Shown piece after piece: positions 1 to 12,479 of a stretch of 64,000 nt of DNA. How positions within the stretch are numbered: position 1 is the stretch's first letter; every line of letters begins with the position of its first letter. A program made the position numbers and the translations under genes. This DNA comes from Serinus canaria. Lineage: Eukaryota; Chordata; Aves; Passeriformes; Fringillidae. Under the pieces are notes generated by a model. That model was not told the origin of the DNA, did no database searches, and saw only the letters and a list, made by a program, of their open reading frames with translations. The stretch lies in assembly GCF_022539315.1 (NCBI RefSeq), contig NC_066323.1, positions 5,557,719 through 5,621,718 of the forward strand, given 5' to 3'.

Positions 1-3000
1 TTGGAGTGTGGGTCAGTGGTGCTTGCTGGGATGGAAGTGTGTCCCTGCTCATTTTTTAGTCAGCACTGTGATTCTCTAGGTTTGGTGTGCCCTGCCTGAT
101 AACCTCAGTTTGTCCTTTCTGTCCTTCACTTCATGATATTTTACTCCTCTGAAGCCAGCAGCTGAGCAGAAGTTAGCTGGGAAATAGAACATTGTGTAAT
201 GGTTTTAACCATGCATATGCAACATATGTTCTAAAATGGTTTGTTATAAATCATCATGACTTTTTACAAGATGTCCTCAGCCCTGGTTTGTCTGTTCTTT
301 TTGAAAACAAAACACAGCCACAATAATATATTTTCTGTGCTTGCCTCTGTGGCTGTGGAAAGGATTCTGGGAATATTTTTTTTCTTTTTCAAAATTTGTG
401 TTTTCTTTCTGCTAACAGCATTGGATAAATGAAATAGAAAGATAATTTGTTGCAACATGACTGTCTACAGTCAGGCTTCTGTTCACTGTGCTTTGATTTT
501 CCTTGAGGACAGACTGAGGCTGAGGAGAAAGAAAAGCTAAAGTCTGATATTACAATTTAGGTGTGTGTATATATGTTTCCATGTACTCTTGATCATTTTA
601 TTTTGGAATTACTACATAATTTCAATGGTTGCCATAAAAAATGAAGAGTTTATCAGGCCAACTACACTGCTCCATCAGATATACTGTGTTATTTTCTGTA
701 TGAACAAAAATCAGTGCTAATGCAATAGAGAGGTAAGTCTTTGGAAAATACTGGCCTTTGTAGTAGCAACAGGTAGTAATTTCAGCAGATTTTCAATAAT
801 ATCTGTATCACTAATGGTTCAAGAGGTGTCTAAATCCATGATCTGCCTCTTGAGATTTTTCAGGTTATAATAAAGCAAGTAAGCTTCTAGGTAAGTATCA
901 AATTACATGCTCTGAGATTTTTGGATTTGTGGGTTTTAGTTTTTCCTCCTGTCTGGATTTCAGTTAGGTTTGCATGTATTTAAAATGGAGAGAATTAGTT
1001 GGACACTGAGATATTTTAGGCTCACAGGTTTGAGTGTGTGGACCTCTGAATTGCATATCAGAAATCACTTTATATATTCTACTGCTGCCTATATTTTTTT
1101 CTTGGAAGCAAATCTGAGTTGAAAACATTGTGATTTTATTAATTAGAATATTAGAAGAAGAGAGGAGAAATCACTGGCAATGATATTGGAATAACTTGCT
1201 AGCCTGTATTTATCATTTGACTTTTGCAAATGCCGTCATGAAACATATGGTCAAAACTTCCCTCAGTTTCAAGCAGAAAGTTATTAAAAAATTTGAATCC
1301 ATCAGAGAAATGTAATGTACAAGTGATGAAGACCAGATTATTTGAAAGCAACAAATCAGCACTTCCTATGCTGCAAAATCAGCTCAGTGGAAAACATAAT
1401 GACTAAATTCTTCCTGATGCCTTAGAAGTGGCAGAGGACTTGTCAATGTTTTCAACATTTCAGGCTGTTTCAAACTACTACTAAACAGCTGCAACTCACT
1501 ACAGAATGTTTTCCAGTGAAGCTGCTTTTTCTCTCATCCAGCAAAAATAACATTTAAATAGAGTCCAGATTAGACTTTCGAAGCTACGCCACTCACAAGT
1601 GAATTTGGACTATTTGAACCTTTTGTGCAGTCATGATTGCAGTGAATCCTGCCATAGCTTTACTGGCATACTTCAGCCCAGCATAATGTGTGCAAGTGAG
1701 CTGATTTATTATGTGCTCACAAAACAGCAAACATCACTGGTGGCAGTGCACCCAGCTGGTGCCTTGGAAGCTGCTCCTGCAGAGTCTGGTTGAAATCTGT
1801 TGTCTTTGCACAAATTTGGGATGGGAGGCTCCTTTTTATGGGCCGTGTGCTCTGTGGCCACTTTGCTACTTGACACCCTTCTGTGGCATTCCTGTGTTCT
1901 TTCCTGGTTTTGTAGGCTCCAAAACTCAGATTGTAGTATTCTAGTAGAACAACCTCAGTGTGCTATGCCTGACTTTCCTGTATTTCTAATAGCTGAGTCT
2001 AATTATCATCTTCTTCCATTGCAGGTGATACACTGTATATTCTAAAAAAATTACACTTGTCAGAATTTAAGATTCTCTCCAAACAAGACTGTTAGGACAG
2101 TGCAGATTTTAAACTGTTAATTTTTCAATGAAATGTTAAGTTCAATTAAAAGAAATGCCCGGTGGCAAAATGTTTTTGTGAAGTTAAGCTGCCTTTAGTG
2201 GTTTATTAAGTATTAATTTACTTTTGTACATAGAAAGGAGATTTTTGAAAGAACGTTAATTTATTTTTAAACTTTTTAAAAAACTGAATTTTTCTATGTC
2301 AAAGTTGATAAAATATAGGGAAGAGGTGAAAGCTATGTGGTTGAACAATTTGACCATTTTGGACCCAATTCACTGTAAGTTTTGCCTTTTTCTAATTGAT
2401 TTTGTATGTACAAAGCAAGTTTTTGAAGAAGACTGTGTTTTATTCCAGCATGCTGCTAAGATGACGTGTCAGAGAAAAAGACAGGCATGTCTGGTAGATT
2501 ATTATCTATACTTATTTATTAATGGTGCTCTAATTGCAGAAACACGACTGTCTCAAAGTTCAAACTCTGGTCAGATTCAGCATTAATTCTGTCCAAAAGG
2601 GACAAATGTCAGAACCAGAATAGATACCCCTTATAAAAAGATAAAGCAGATTTTTATATATATATTTGGAATAATGTTTCCTTATAAAGCTTGCCTCTCT
2701 ATCTCACACATTGGTAAATGTATTACCGTGGTATTTTATCCTCCCAGTGCTCTGCTGAAGTTGGGATACCACAATGTAACTCCTGCAAGTTCACCTGCTC
2801 AGTAGCAAGAGCACCATAAAGTAAGCTGGCTGATTGTTTAAGCAATTAAAGATATAATTACTTTTATAATTGAATTTTTTTTCCTGGTGATGTTGGAATA
2901 CTGAAAGCCAGACTAAACCAAAGCATCTTTAACATGACTTGATCTCTGTTCCAGCCCACTGCTTTACCATATCCAGCAGCTGCATTAAAAAGATAATAGC

Positions 3001-3489
3001 ACCTCTTCCTACTTTCAGACAGGTAGGAACTCCCCCAAAAGAAAACCTAATCATCTTGAAATGGAGATGTGGAAAATATTTCATTGTTGCATAAATGAGT
3101 ACTATCATATTATGTAGTATTCATCTGCAGAGCTCTGAAAGACATGAGTAATTCACTGCAGTTTGGGTTTGGCCAATTTTCCAAAGCATTTTGCTTGTAC
3201 TTTTCAAAGGTAATTCTGTTGGATTTGGTTTTGGTGGGTTTTTTTTGAGGGGGGGAGAGGTGTTTTGTTTTGTTTTGTTTTTCAGATTTGCAGTGTTTTC
3301 CTTTCAGAGACAGAAAAATGCTCTGCCCAGAAGAACTGGGAAGAGGTGGTGTGGGTGGGAAAGAAGAAGGGGTTGATTTCAGTGACAGCGTTCTCCATGG
3401 TGTGGTGGATCATGGAGTGCTTGGGATATCCTTGATCCTGGTGTCAGTTAAGGAGGAAAGAATTGGACAATGCTTGAGTTGGACAAGGG

Positions 3490-3905
3490 ACCTGAGGAGA
3501 TTGTTGAAGGACCAGCCACCTGCTCAAAGCAGTCACCTAGAGCAAGTTTCCTGGGTCATTTTCCAGTTGGGTTTGCAGCATCTCCAAGCACATGTACAAC
3601 CTCTTTGAGTCCTTGATTACTGTCACCATAAAATAGTTTGGGTTTTTTTCTGTTAGGGGGATTTCCTGTATTTCAGTTCGTGCCTGTTGACCCTGAACAC
3701 CTCTGGAGAACAAACTGGCTCCAGTCTTCCACACCCCCATCAATTATTTACACATTTTGATGAGATTCCCCACAAGTCTTCTCTGCTCAAGAGTAAACAA
3801 TTCTGTGTCTCTCAGATTCTCTTTAGAAGTCAAATGCTCCATTCCATTAGCTTCATACCACTCCATTCAGCTTCATACCATCTTCTTGTCCTTCATATTT
3901 TTTGG
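3490..3905 (-). mobile_element. Old CR1 LINE fragment, antisense
   Basis: Read on the plus strand this matches the reverse complement of a CR1 3' region. Landmarks in order are CTGCTCAAAGCAGTCACCTAG, TTTGCAGCATCTCCAAGCA, ACAACCTCTTTGAG, GAGATTCCCCACAAGTCTTC and a CTCAGATTCTCTTTAGAAG-like piece where CR1 has its 'CTCTCAGCCTTTCCTCAT' block. Many substitutions and small insertions show that it is old. The outer limits are approximate. Antisense-like sequence may continue to about 4.2 kb. Confidence 0.7.
3843..3882. repeat. Short imperfect tandem duplication
   Basis: Two neighbouring copies of a 17-18-bp unit, CCATTAGCTTCATACCA and CCATTCAGCTTCATACCA, lie inside the degraded CR1 fragment. They suggest local slippage after insertion. 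Confidence 0.6.
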
Positions 3906-5862
3906 AAATTATTTCCAAGATTATTTGTTCTGACACCCTCACAGTGACTCATGTATGGCTGACCCAGATCTGCCTTCTCAAAGGTGATGGAAGTGATATT
4001 TGCTTTCATCATGTCCTCATGAATCTCTTCCCATCACCATGAACTTTCCAAGATCTTTCTGACCTCAGTGTGACATCCATGAGCTCCCTCATCACTCAGG
4101 GTTCCCAGGCCAGCAGGGCTGATGAATAAATTTACATTTTCCTCCAGCTAGTGCTCTCTTTAGCTCTTTGTTCAACCTGTCAGATGCTCAGCATCCCAGC
4201 CTATCTTAGCTGCAGTCTGGGTGGTGAAGATTCCTTAGGTATGGCAGAATGTAGCCTTGGAAAATCCATTTGGACAGGGAAGAAGTGAGGACTCGTGTCC
4301 AGCGGTGATCCATGGATGAGTGGAGCTTCCTCTGCCTGCACGGTCTTTAGGTGTGATGTTAGGAGCCAGTGCAGACAGTTGCTTAAATTCACTCAGCATA
4401 ACTGGAGGTCTGGGGACTTCTAAGGGGCTTTAGATGAGTTTACTGATGCTGGTACAAAGTGCAAGACTGCTTTCTGCAATCAGAGACTCTACACCAGGTG
4501 TGATCCAAATGTGTTCTTTCCTTTCCTCTACGGAAACAAATTAAAAAGTTCTGGTGTTTGCTCTGTGAAAATATGGAGCTTCGTTTTGGGAAGGGGATAC
4601 TGCTGGAAAAAACACCAAGGGTCAGCTGTGCAGTATCAGAGAATTTCTTACAAGTGAGAGAATGTCTGACAAGGAGGCAGTCACAGCTCACCACCCTGGT
4701 TTCTTCAGTGCTCTTGGATTATGCTGTATGCAGAGGTGCCAGTCAATAATTGCTGTGTGATGGGTACAATGCCAGAGTGAGAACAGAGGCTTCTGGTTTT
4801 CTGATATGTTTTTCATGTGCAGAACCAGGTAATGAGAATTCTGTTGATAAACCTGTGAAACTTTGAGAACTGTTTCAGTTTCAATTAAGAAAACCATTTG
4901 CACAAAGTGTGTGTAACTTCCAATACTTCTTATATAGTGATTTTACATAGCTGACAGGTGGGTCTGTTGAGTTAATGAAACAAAAAAAAGAGTGAAGCCT
5001 CTTGGGTTATTTAAAACCTCCTTGATGTCATAGATCTTTTAGAATAATAATATAATGATTTGCATATTTATTTAAAATATTGTGCTATAGGGACCACCCT
5101 TTACAAAATATATAATGAACAAATTAGGCAGCTTGTGCTGCCTAACTTGGAGGGAATTTTTTTTCTCCTTCTAGCAGATGTCAGCTAAAGCTGACACGTG
5201 GTGACAGTCTATTCCTTTCTGGTGTAATGCTCATAACAAAGAGGCTAAATTTAGAATAGCTGGCTTACTCAGGTTTTAAAATGCCTAGGTTTGTTGGGGT
5301 TTTTTTCTTGATTTCCAAGCATCAGTGGTCTTTCAGCTAGTTCACTTAGTGATTTCTGCCAAGCCTAGTTTAATCCATGACTGCAAGGGATTTTCAGCAG
5401 TATTTTGCATACTCTGGAAGAACTGAACCACACTTTGCCAAGCCTTTTGCAGTTACAGCGTGAGCAGCAGTAATTTTTGTATGGTAATTTTTGTATAAAA
5501 TCCATTTTCCTTACTGTAGTAGTAAATTAGGTGCAAAGGTGAGGTAAAACTAAGAATTAATTCCCTTTTAGGTTACTCTGCTCCCTCCCAAAACTGCTGC
5601 AATAGATATGTCTTTGAGTTTTGCTGGTAAGGGGCAAAATATTTCTCTGGGCCAGTAGTGGAACGTGCTGCTCTCTGAAAAATGAGATACAGCACCTGGC
5701 ATGGACTTTCTTGAGAAATTTCTCTAAAGTTTCCCTGAAAGGGAATACAGGCTTTGCAAAGATAGCAGGAGTGGAAAATGTCTTGAGTTAACATCAGGTT
5801 ACTCGTGCAAGGAGAGTTGTATAAATGTTATCTGGGTCATTTCATTGAAGTACTTTTAGTGG

Positions 5863-5936
5863 TGGTTTTTTTTTTTTGGTTTTTTTTGTTTTGTTTTGTT
5901 ATTGTTGTTGTTTGTTTGTTTTTTTTTTTTTTTTAA
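5863..5936. repeat. T-rich low-complexity tract
   Basis: A run of T interrupted by G, with (TTTTG)n, (TTG)n and (TTTG)n sub-blocks and ending in a T run before AAAGGGG. It shows no target-site duplication or source sequence that would mark it as a retrotransposon tail. Confidence 0.8.
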
Positions 5937-7109
5937 AGGGGTGGGGTGGATTGCATGAAATTCAGAAGTACCAAAAAATGTAGGTGCTAAATAACTATTG
6001 CTGTTTACTTTGGAGTCATCTTAGGTAATCAGATGCTCTTACCTCTTTTATTTCTATGAGTATACTGGTTCTGAAGTGAAAGCATTACTTTCTAGACATC
6101 CAGATACTGGAGGAAGTGTCCTGCCTCAAAGAGCAGCTTGGCTGCTGTCTAATAAATCAGTTAAAAAAATAAATGAATTCCAAAACAGAACAGAAATGAG
6201 GATGACATGCATGGATTTTGAGTAGGTGTTGTAGCTGCTAGGCATCACTCATGCTTTTTTTATGTAATTTTTGGTTTTAATACAACATACAATGCCTGTT
6301 AAAGAGCTGGGCTAAAAAGACTTAGGCAGGAGCAGTAGTCTGGTCAACAGTGTTTTCCACAAGTTAGACCTTCACTTTTATTTTTTGAGTTTCTGGCAAT
6401 TTTATCTCAAACAAAATACATCTGAGTTTCTAGAGTCTGGGTTTATCCTCTGGTTTACCCAAAGGACCTGTAATTGTGAACTCTGAAGCCCTAATTTAGG
6501 AATCAGTGCTTTAAGATAAGATTTAGATACATCTCTCCTTTACTTTGTAAGATGAAAAGTTGAATTGCAAATCCTGTAATAGATTGACAAATCCTAAAGC
6601 ATATGTAGAAATACTGCAAGAGGCTTACAAATTGTAACATAAATCTTGATAAAGTAATTTTTAGGAACACAAATCTATATACTCATTTCTAAATTAAAAT
6701 CTCTGTGATCCTGGCAGAGATCATTCTTGAATTTTAATGTCTTTCCTGTTTTGGGGTCAGGTTCTTTCTGCTTTGTTTCTACAGGACTTTTGTTTATTAA
6801 AATACTTTGTCTCAATTGTTCCTTTAACTTCATGGAATAAAAAAAAATCAGACAAGAGTTTCCATTCATAGAAACTGCTACAAAAACTGTTCCCTGATGG
6901 TTCTTTTACAGCAGAAAAGGACAGCTGAAACTTGCAGGAAAGTGCTGTGATTTTGTGGGATGTTCCTCTCCTGGCGTGCACACCTCACCATGGGTCAGCT
7001 TGTGAACAGAAATCTTCATGTCTTACCTTGCCTTAGGATGGAAAAAACCCCTTTTTTTTTTCATTTTCCATTGTTATTTCCTTGTTGAACATTTGAGTAC
7101 TGTGAACAC

Positions 7110-7265
7110 CACATTTCCTGTTGGGTGGGCAGAGCCTGGAGCAGATTGCACAGACAGTTTCTTTCCCAGAGAAGATTCCCAAAAAGCTGCTCCTGACACT
7201 GCTTTGAGCAGGCTGGGCTGGGTGCTCTCCAGAGGTCCTCTCCAACCTGAGCTGTGATTCTGCAT
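7110..7265 (+). mobile_element. CR1 LINE 3' fragment
   Basis: A sense CR1 3' end. GGAGCAGATTGCACAGA corresponds to the usual 'GGAGCAGGTTGCCCAGA', followed by GCTTTGAGCAGGCTGGGCTG, CTCCAGAGGTCCTCTCCAACC and GCTGTGATTCTGCATC. The last part is the characteristic CR1 tail with its octamer-like ending. The 5' limit is approximate. Confidence 0.75.
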
Positions 7266-9120
7266 CAGGGAACACAAATTTTGAATGAATTCAGCCTGAC
7301 AGCTGAGTTTTTGCTGACACAGGTATGGGGATGTAGTAACAGTGTAAGTGAGCTCTGGCAGGATGGCCTAGAAGAACCTGGGAACTGTGACATGGAGCCA
7401 GAAACCCCAGAGCTGTTCCACCTTACAGTGCTCTCCCTTACAGCCCAGCTGGTCAGTGCACCCTGTGTGCAACACCTGTGGAAAAGGTGTCTGGGATTGG
7501 GAAGAAACAAATTACTGGACTAAATGTAAGCAGCATTGGCCTGAACTGCACAGTTTTTTCCACAGTTCAATTCTTACCCTAAACATTAATCAACAGAATG
7601 AGATGTTCATTTTAACTAAAACTCAGCTTCTTTTTTTTTCCTTTTCTTTTGAATCAGCTATTATATTGTATTATTTGAATCCACTGTTATTATCAGCTCT
7701 GCTGTATGATTAATTTCCTGATCTTCACTCTTGATCCATAGTTTCAGGACTTCAGCCTTTGTGAGGACAAAGAAGGAGGTGCTTTGTGTGTTGGTGGGAT
7801 GCAGCCATTTAAATTAAAATAGGGGAGAACTTCTGTGGCACCTGTTGTAATTGGCAGTGGAAGAAGTGACTGATTCACCTGGTTTAACATGTCCATCTGA
7901 TGCAATTACAACAATGGCAAGTATTCATTTGTGTCCCAGTCTAAAGGATAAAAATAGCAGCAATTGTCACAATGGAAAGGAGCAGTGAACGTTTTGTGTG
8001 CTTTAACTTTAAAGAGAGAATTGGATGGATGAAATGTGGGTACTTGGGTTGTTACAGCCTGTACATTGCAGGCATTAAAGAAGATTTTTCACACAGTGCT
8101 GTGCGAGGAGGAAGATGACAGGATCAAACCTAATTTTAGAGTTTTCATTAAGTGGTTCCTGACATGTGAGAAATACATTAGTGAGTTCTCTGACATACTC
8201 TGCAACTCTTAATGATATTGGTTTTCCCCCTTGCTTCAAGGAATGGTCTTGAGAGCTCATAAGCAGTTTTTGAGAGTGCTGAAGGAGGCACAGCATCATT
8301 TAGTCAGATTCATCACTTGGGTTTTCTGAGGTATGGGATTGCTGCTGTATCAATATGAATCAGTTGTGCATGGCAGGATCTGCAGATACACAAATGTTTA
8401 CAGCAGCTTTGCTTAAACTGGCTCTGATAGTCCAGCAAAGCTGAGCTATTACAGCTGAGCTAATGCACTGATATCCCAGTAAGTGGTGTGATAAGAAGGC
8501 AGGTATCCTCATATTAATTGGTTTTTACTTGCTGAACATGACTTTGCAATACCCAGATTCCCTGTCTTCCTGCAGGACTCCAGTCACCCACTGCTTGTTC
8601 ACTGAATAATTAAATTGTTGGAATTACTGTTTCTTAAAAAAACTTCTAAAGGCTAATGGACAGCCAGCATAGCAAATTGATGTGCATTTTATATACAGTT
8701 TATCTAGGAAGCTTTGCAAGTAAAGAAAAAATCATATTTTGGACATTTATTGACTTTTTAAAGTCATTTGTTCCGACAAGTTTAATGTTTAATTATTGGT
8801 TGTCACATGTTTAAAGAACAAATGTTGGGATTTAGAATTCCTGAGCAGAAGAGATATTGCTGCTCCTGTTTTCTGAGTTGTGCAAGGAAATGCACAGAGC
8901 TAAAATCCCAACTGTAAAGTTAGTTGAAGAGACACACACTGAATTCTGGCTTTGTTCATTTTGCCCACTGGAATATTCTGCTTTTCTTTTGCACTCCCTT
9001 TGGTTTGTTTGCTGTGTGAATGTAAAGACATTAGTGCATTTTAGTGGAAATTACAATAATAATGTTTTGTGTGATTAATTAAAATAAATTTTAAAAATTT
9101 ATCTTAAAATACAGATTTTC

Positions 9121-9242
9121 CAAACCAGTTTAGACACAATCCTGAGTAATGTCCTCTGGGGAGACCCTGCTTGAGCAGGCAGGTTGGACTAGATGAATTT
9201 GGGTGGATTTTTTCCAACCTCACCATTTCTGTCATTCTTTGA
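9121..9242 (+). mobile_element. CR1 LINE 3' fragment
   Basis: The sequence ends GACCCTGCTTGAGCAGGCAG, GTTGGACTAGATGAATTTGG, TTCCAACCTCACCATTTCTG and CATTCTTTGA. This is the typical CR1 3' tail, 5'-truncated, in sense orientation with the gene. Confidence 0.85.
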
Positions 9243-12105
9243 AAGTAAATGAGTTGTAAGAGATGTCCTCATGACACAGATATCATTGCAAATATACTGG
9301 TTTTAGCTTACTAAAAATATTTATAGAGGATAGAGGTTTAATATTTTAGTCATCATTATAATAGAAATTGCCTCAAACTCCAACGCATTTTGTATCTGTC
9401 ATTTGTGATGCTGAATTTAAACTCTTTTTGGAAGTCTTATCCTGCTAGGGGAAAAAAAAAGAAAAGAATAAAGCAGAGGGAGTAAAAGAAATGAATGTTT
9501 AAATAAATCCCCATAAAACATCCAGACACAGACCTGAGGCACTGATGTGTCCTGGACTAGATTTTGATGTGAGCATGCTTCTGTTCCAAATATGAAAACA
9601 TGGATTTCCCTTTAGCTAAAAGCTGATGGATTTTTTCATATATCCAGTTTTATATAAGGCAGAAGAAAGTCTTTGGCCTTAAATTTCAGTGATGAAAAGG
9701 ATGGCTTATTTTTAGCCTCTACTGAACTGCATTAGTAGAATTTACCAAGCAATATTTGTTATGATTTAAAGCTGGAAGAAGCACTTTTGCAGCTGAATTA
9801 CCTTCTTGTTCTAACTGTAATTGTGCCCATACATTGCATTTCTGACTGGGTGTAGGTGCTAATTTGAGTACTTGTGCCTGTGGTGATTTGAGTGTGAGAC
9901 CAATTAGAAGCAGAAATGGGTAATTAGTGCTCCAGTATGTTTAGGCAGTGTACAGCAATCTCACTTCTGTTTCAGGTTCTCCCTTCCTCGGTGCTGCCCT
10001 TTGTCTCAGATGTAGAAGTCACTTCTGGAGGGAGTGTATTGGAGGAAATACATATTGCAGCTTCTAATATTGCCTTCTGATATTGCCTTCCCAGTGCTGG
10101 TAGATAATGATGCTCCAGTTGTTGTGGAGTGCTTCCTAAAAAATGCTGATGGCTCTTCAGTCCATTGGTCTGATTGAGGCTGGTGGCTGTGCAACATCTT
10201 GCATGTGCAATTTGCAAAAACTAAGCTTTATTCAGTAAATTGTCCTCAGCCAGAGACTGTGAATGTTCTAATTGCAGAGACTGACTTGCTCATCCAGAAA
10301 AGAAGTTCAGTTCACAGGGCATCTCTGAACTTGCTTGAACTAAAGAGAGGAAGGAAATGCCTGACTCCTGAGGAAGAAAAGCTTCAGTAGTTTCAGAAAT
10401 GTCAGGGCTGAGAATATCAGGCCAGTGATTTCTATGTCCCATGGATGGTGTGCTTTTCTTATGCTTCCATCAGTCATTTTCTTTGAATTATCATATCCTA
10501 ATTTTTTTATCTTTGTGTTGATAAAGAAAACAATAATGATCCCTCTGTTAAATACTTGCTATGGATTACATCCTCCCCAGCTTTTTTCAGTTCCTTTGTT
10601 ACATTTTACCCATCTGCTGGAATTTTTAGTCTGGGGGCTTGCTGTTGGAACAATAGTCCAGCTGAGACTTTGTGTGTTTCAATAACTGAGCTGTGAATGC
10701 ACCTCATGTAGGGTATTCACACTGCTTATTCAGGATGAAAACTTATTTATGTGTATGAGGGTACAGCAGCCAATTTTGCTTAGACAACAGGTATTATATT
10801 ATTGGATACTTCTGTTATTTTCATTATTACTGTTTGAAAGATGCCCCTCAGAAACTTGTCCACATATTTTTGGGTTTGCTTAGATTTAATTAAAGAGTAC
10901 AGCAGGGTGTAGAGGATATCATTAATTCTGGAAATCCTAGATAATTACTGGAAAACTTGATAATCAATGAGTGCTTTTAAATGCATTTTCAGTTCAGTCA
11001 TGACAATGGTGCATCTTACAGCATGTCAGGGACATGTGTTTTTCATATATTTGTACCAACATAGTATTGTCAACTCGAGTTCTTTTCTTCCTCACTGTAA
11101 TCTTTGTTGCCCTTTACTGCTTTGCTTGAAAGACAACAAATTGGCTCTTTCAAATCTCTGCACATTTTATCCAGGAAGCTAAATCAAAAGTGTGGTAATT
11201 TTATACTTACAGCTTTATTGCTTTCAGTTAAACTTTTTTTTTTTAGGCAAAAATTCCCGCTTTAGAAGGGCTGAGGTGTTTACCAGAAGTCCTTTTAATT
11301 GGTCTGATATGTTCAAACCCTGGGGTGCATTTTATAAAAGCCCAAATACTGAAGAGTGAAGTCTTATGCTCCAAATTAACATAAGATTAAATGTTCCTTT
11401 TTCCAAATCATGGCTGAAAAATCAACTGTATTACGCATAAAAAGTGTTTGCAAAGGTTGTTATCATATTTAATGAAAAATGAAAAGGAGTAACTTCTTAG
11501 TCAACAAAGATTAATTTATGGAGTAAAAATTTTAGGAAGCACTTGCCATTTCTTTTTTAGAATAAAAATAATGAAGAGGTTCCTAGAATTGGAGACACAG
11601 TATGAAGTTCTGGGCATTTTGAGGTTTTTACGCTTTTGCTGTTGACTTGAGAGTCAGAATTTTGTTGGAATTTTCCACCTCTGAATTGCTGCAAGGTCAA
11701 GTTAATAGAGATAAAAAATGTCACATCTGTGTAGCTGGTGCAGCAGCATTTCAGAAAATGATTTGAAGTTGGGTGTTTGGGAATTAATTCAATTTGCCAA
11801 TGCATGTCCACACATCCTTCTCCACTGTCATTACCTCTCCTTATATTATTTTCTCTATTACCATACAGGGCCTGTCTTCCCTTTGGATTAGATGCTATTT
11901 TCTGTGAAGATTTAGTAAAATCCCACTCAAGTGCAGAGGAAACTCATTCTTTTCCCGTTGAAGAAGTTGTTGATACATACACTGCAACAGCTACATTTGA
12001 TTTTTATTTTTTAGTCTAATGCTCAAACACTATTTTGTCTACAGCTGATTTTTGATGCACGCATATTTCACCATTAGAAGTGTAAAATATTTTGCACTGT
12101 TTCTG

Positions 12106-12120
12106 CCCGCCCGCCCGCCC
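12106..12120 (-). other. G-quadruplex motif on the minus strand
   Basis: The plus strand reads CCCGCCCGCCCGCCC, so the minus strand carries four GGG tracts with one-base loops, the most stable class of G-quadruplex motif. Further CCC tracts follow in 12125-12180. Because the gene is on the plus strand, the G-rich strand is the transcription template. Confidence 0.8.
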
Positions 12121-12479
12121 ATCCACCCATCCACCCACCCACCCATCCATCCACCCACCCATCCATCCACCCACCCATCCACCCGTCCATCCACCCGTCC
12201 ATCCACCCGTCCATCCACCCGTCCATCCACCCGTCCATCCGTCCGTCCATCCGTCCGTCCATCCGTCCGTCCATCCCGTCCGTCCATCCATCCGTCCGTC
12301 CATCCATCCATCCATCCACCATCCATCCATCCATCCATCCATCCATCCATCCATCCATCCATCCATCCATCCATCCATCCATCCATCCATCCATCCATCC
12401 ATCCATCCATCCATCCATCCATCCATCCATCCATCCACCCATCCACCCATCCACCCATCCATCCATCCACCCACCCATC
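12106..12479. repeat. (CCAT)n tetranucleotide array with 12-bp substructure
   Basis: About 374 bp of CCAT-type tetramers. Layers in order: four CCC tracts separated by single G (12106-12120); mixed CCAT/CCAC units to 12180; five perfect copies of the 12-mer ACCCGTCCATCC (12181-12240); three perfect copies of GTCCGTCCATCC (12241-12276); one extra C at 12277; two longer GTCCGTCCATCC-type units; an uninterrupted run of 29 ATCC units (12321-12436); then CCAC/CCAT variants to the end. Long open frames on both strands here, with proteins such as HPSIHPS or MDGWMDG, are products of the repeat and not genes. Confidence 0.98.

Noticed and set aside
5863..5936. Poly(A)-type tail of a minus-strand retrotransposon
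   Set aside because: The tract is a mixed T/G low-complexity region, without a neighbouring element body or target-site duplication.
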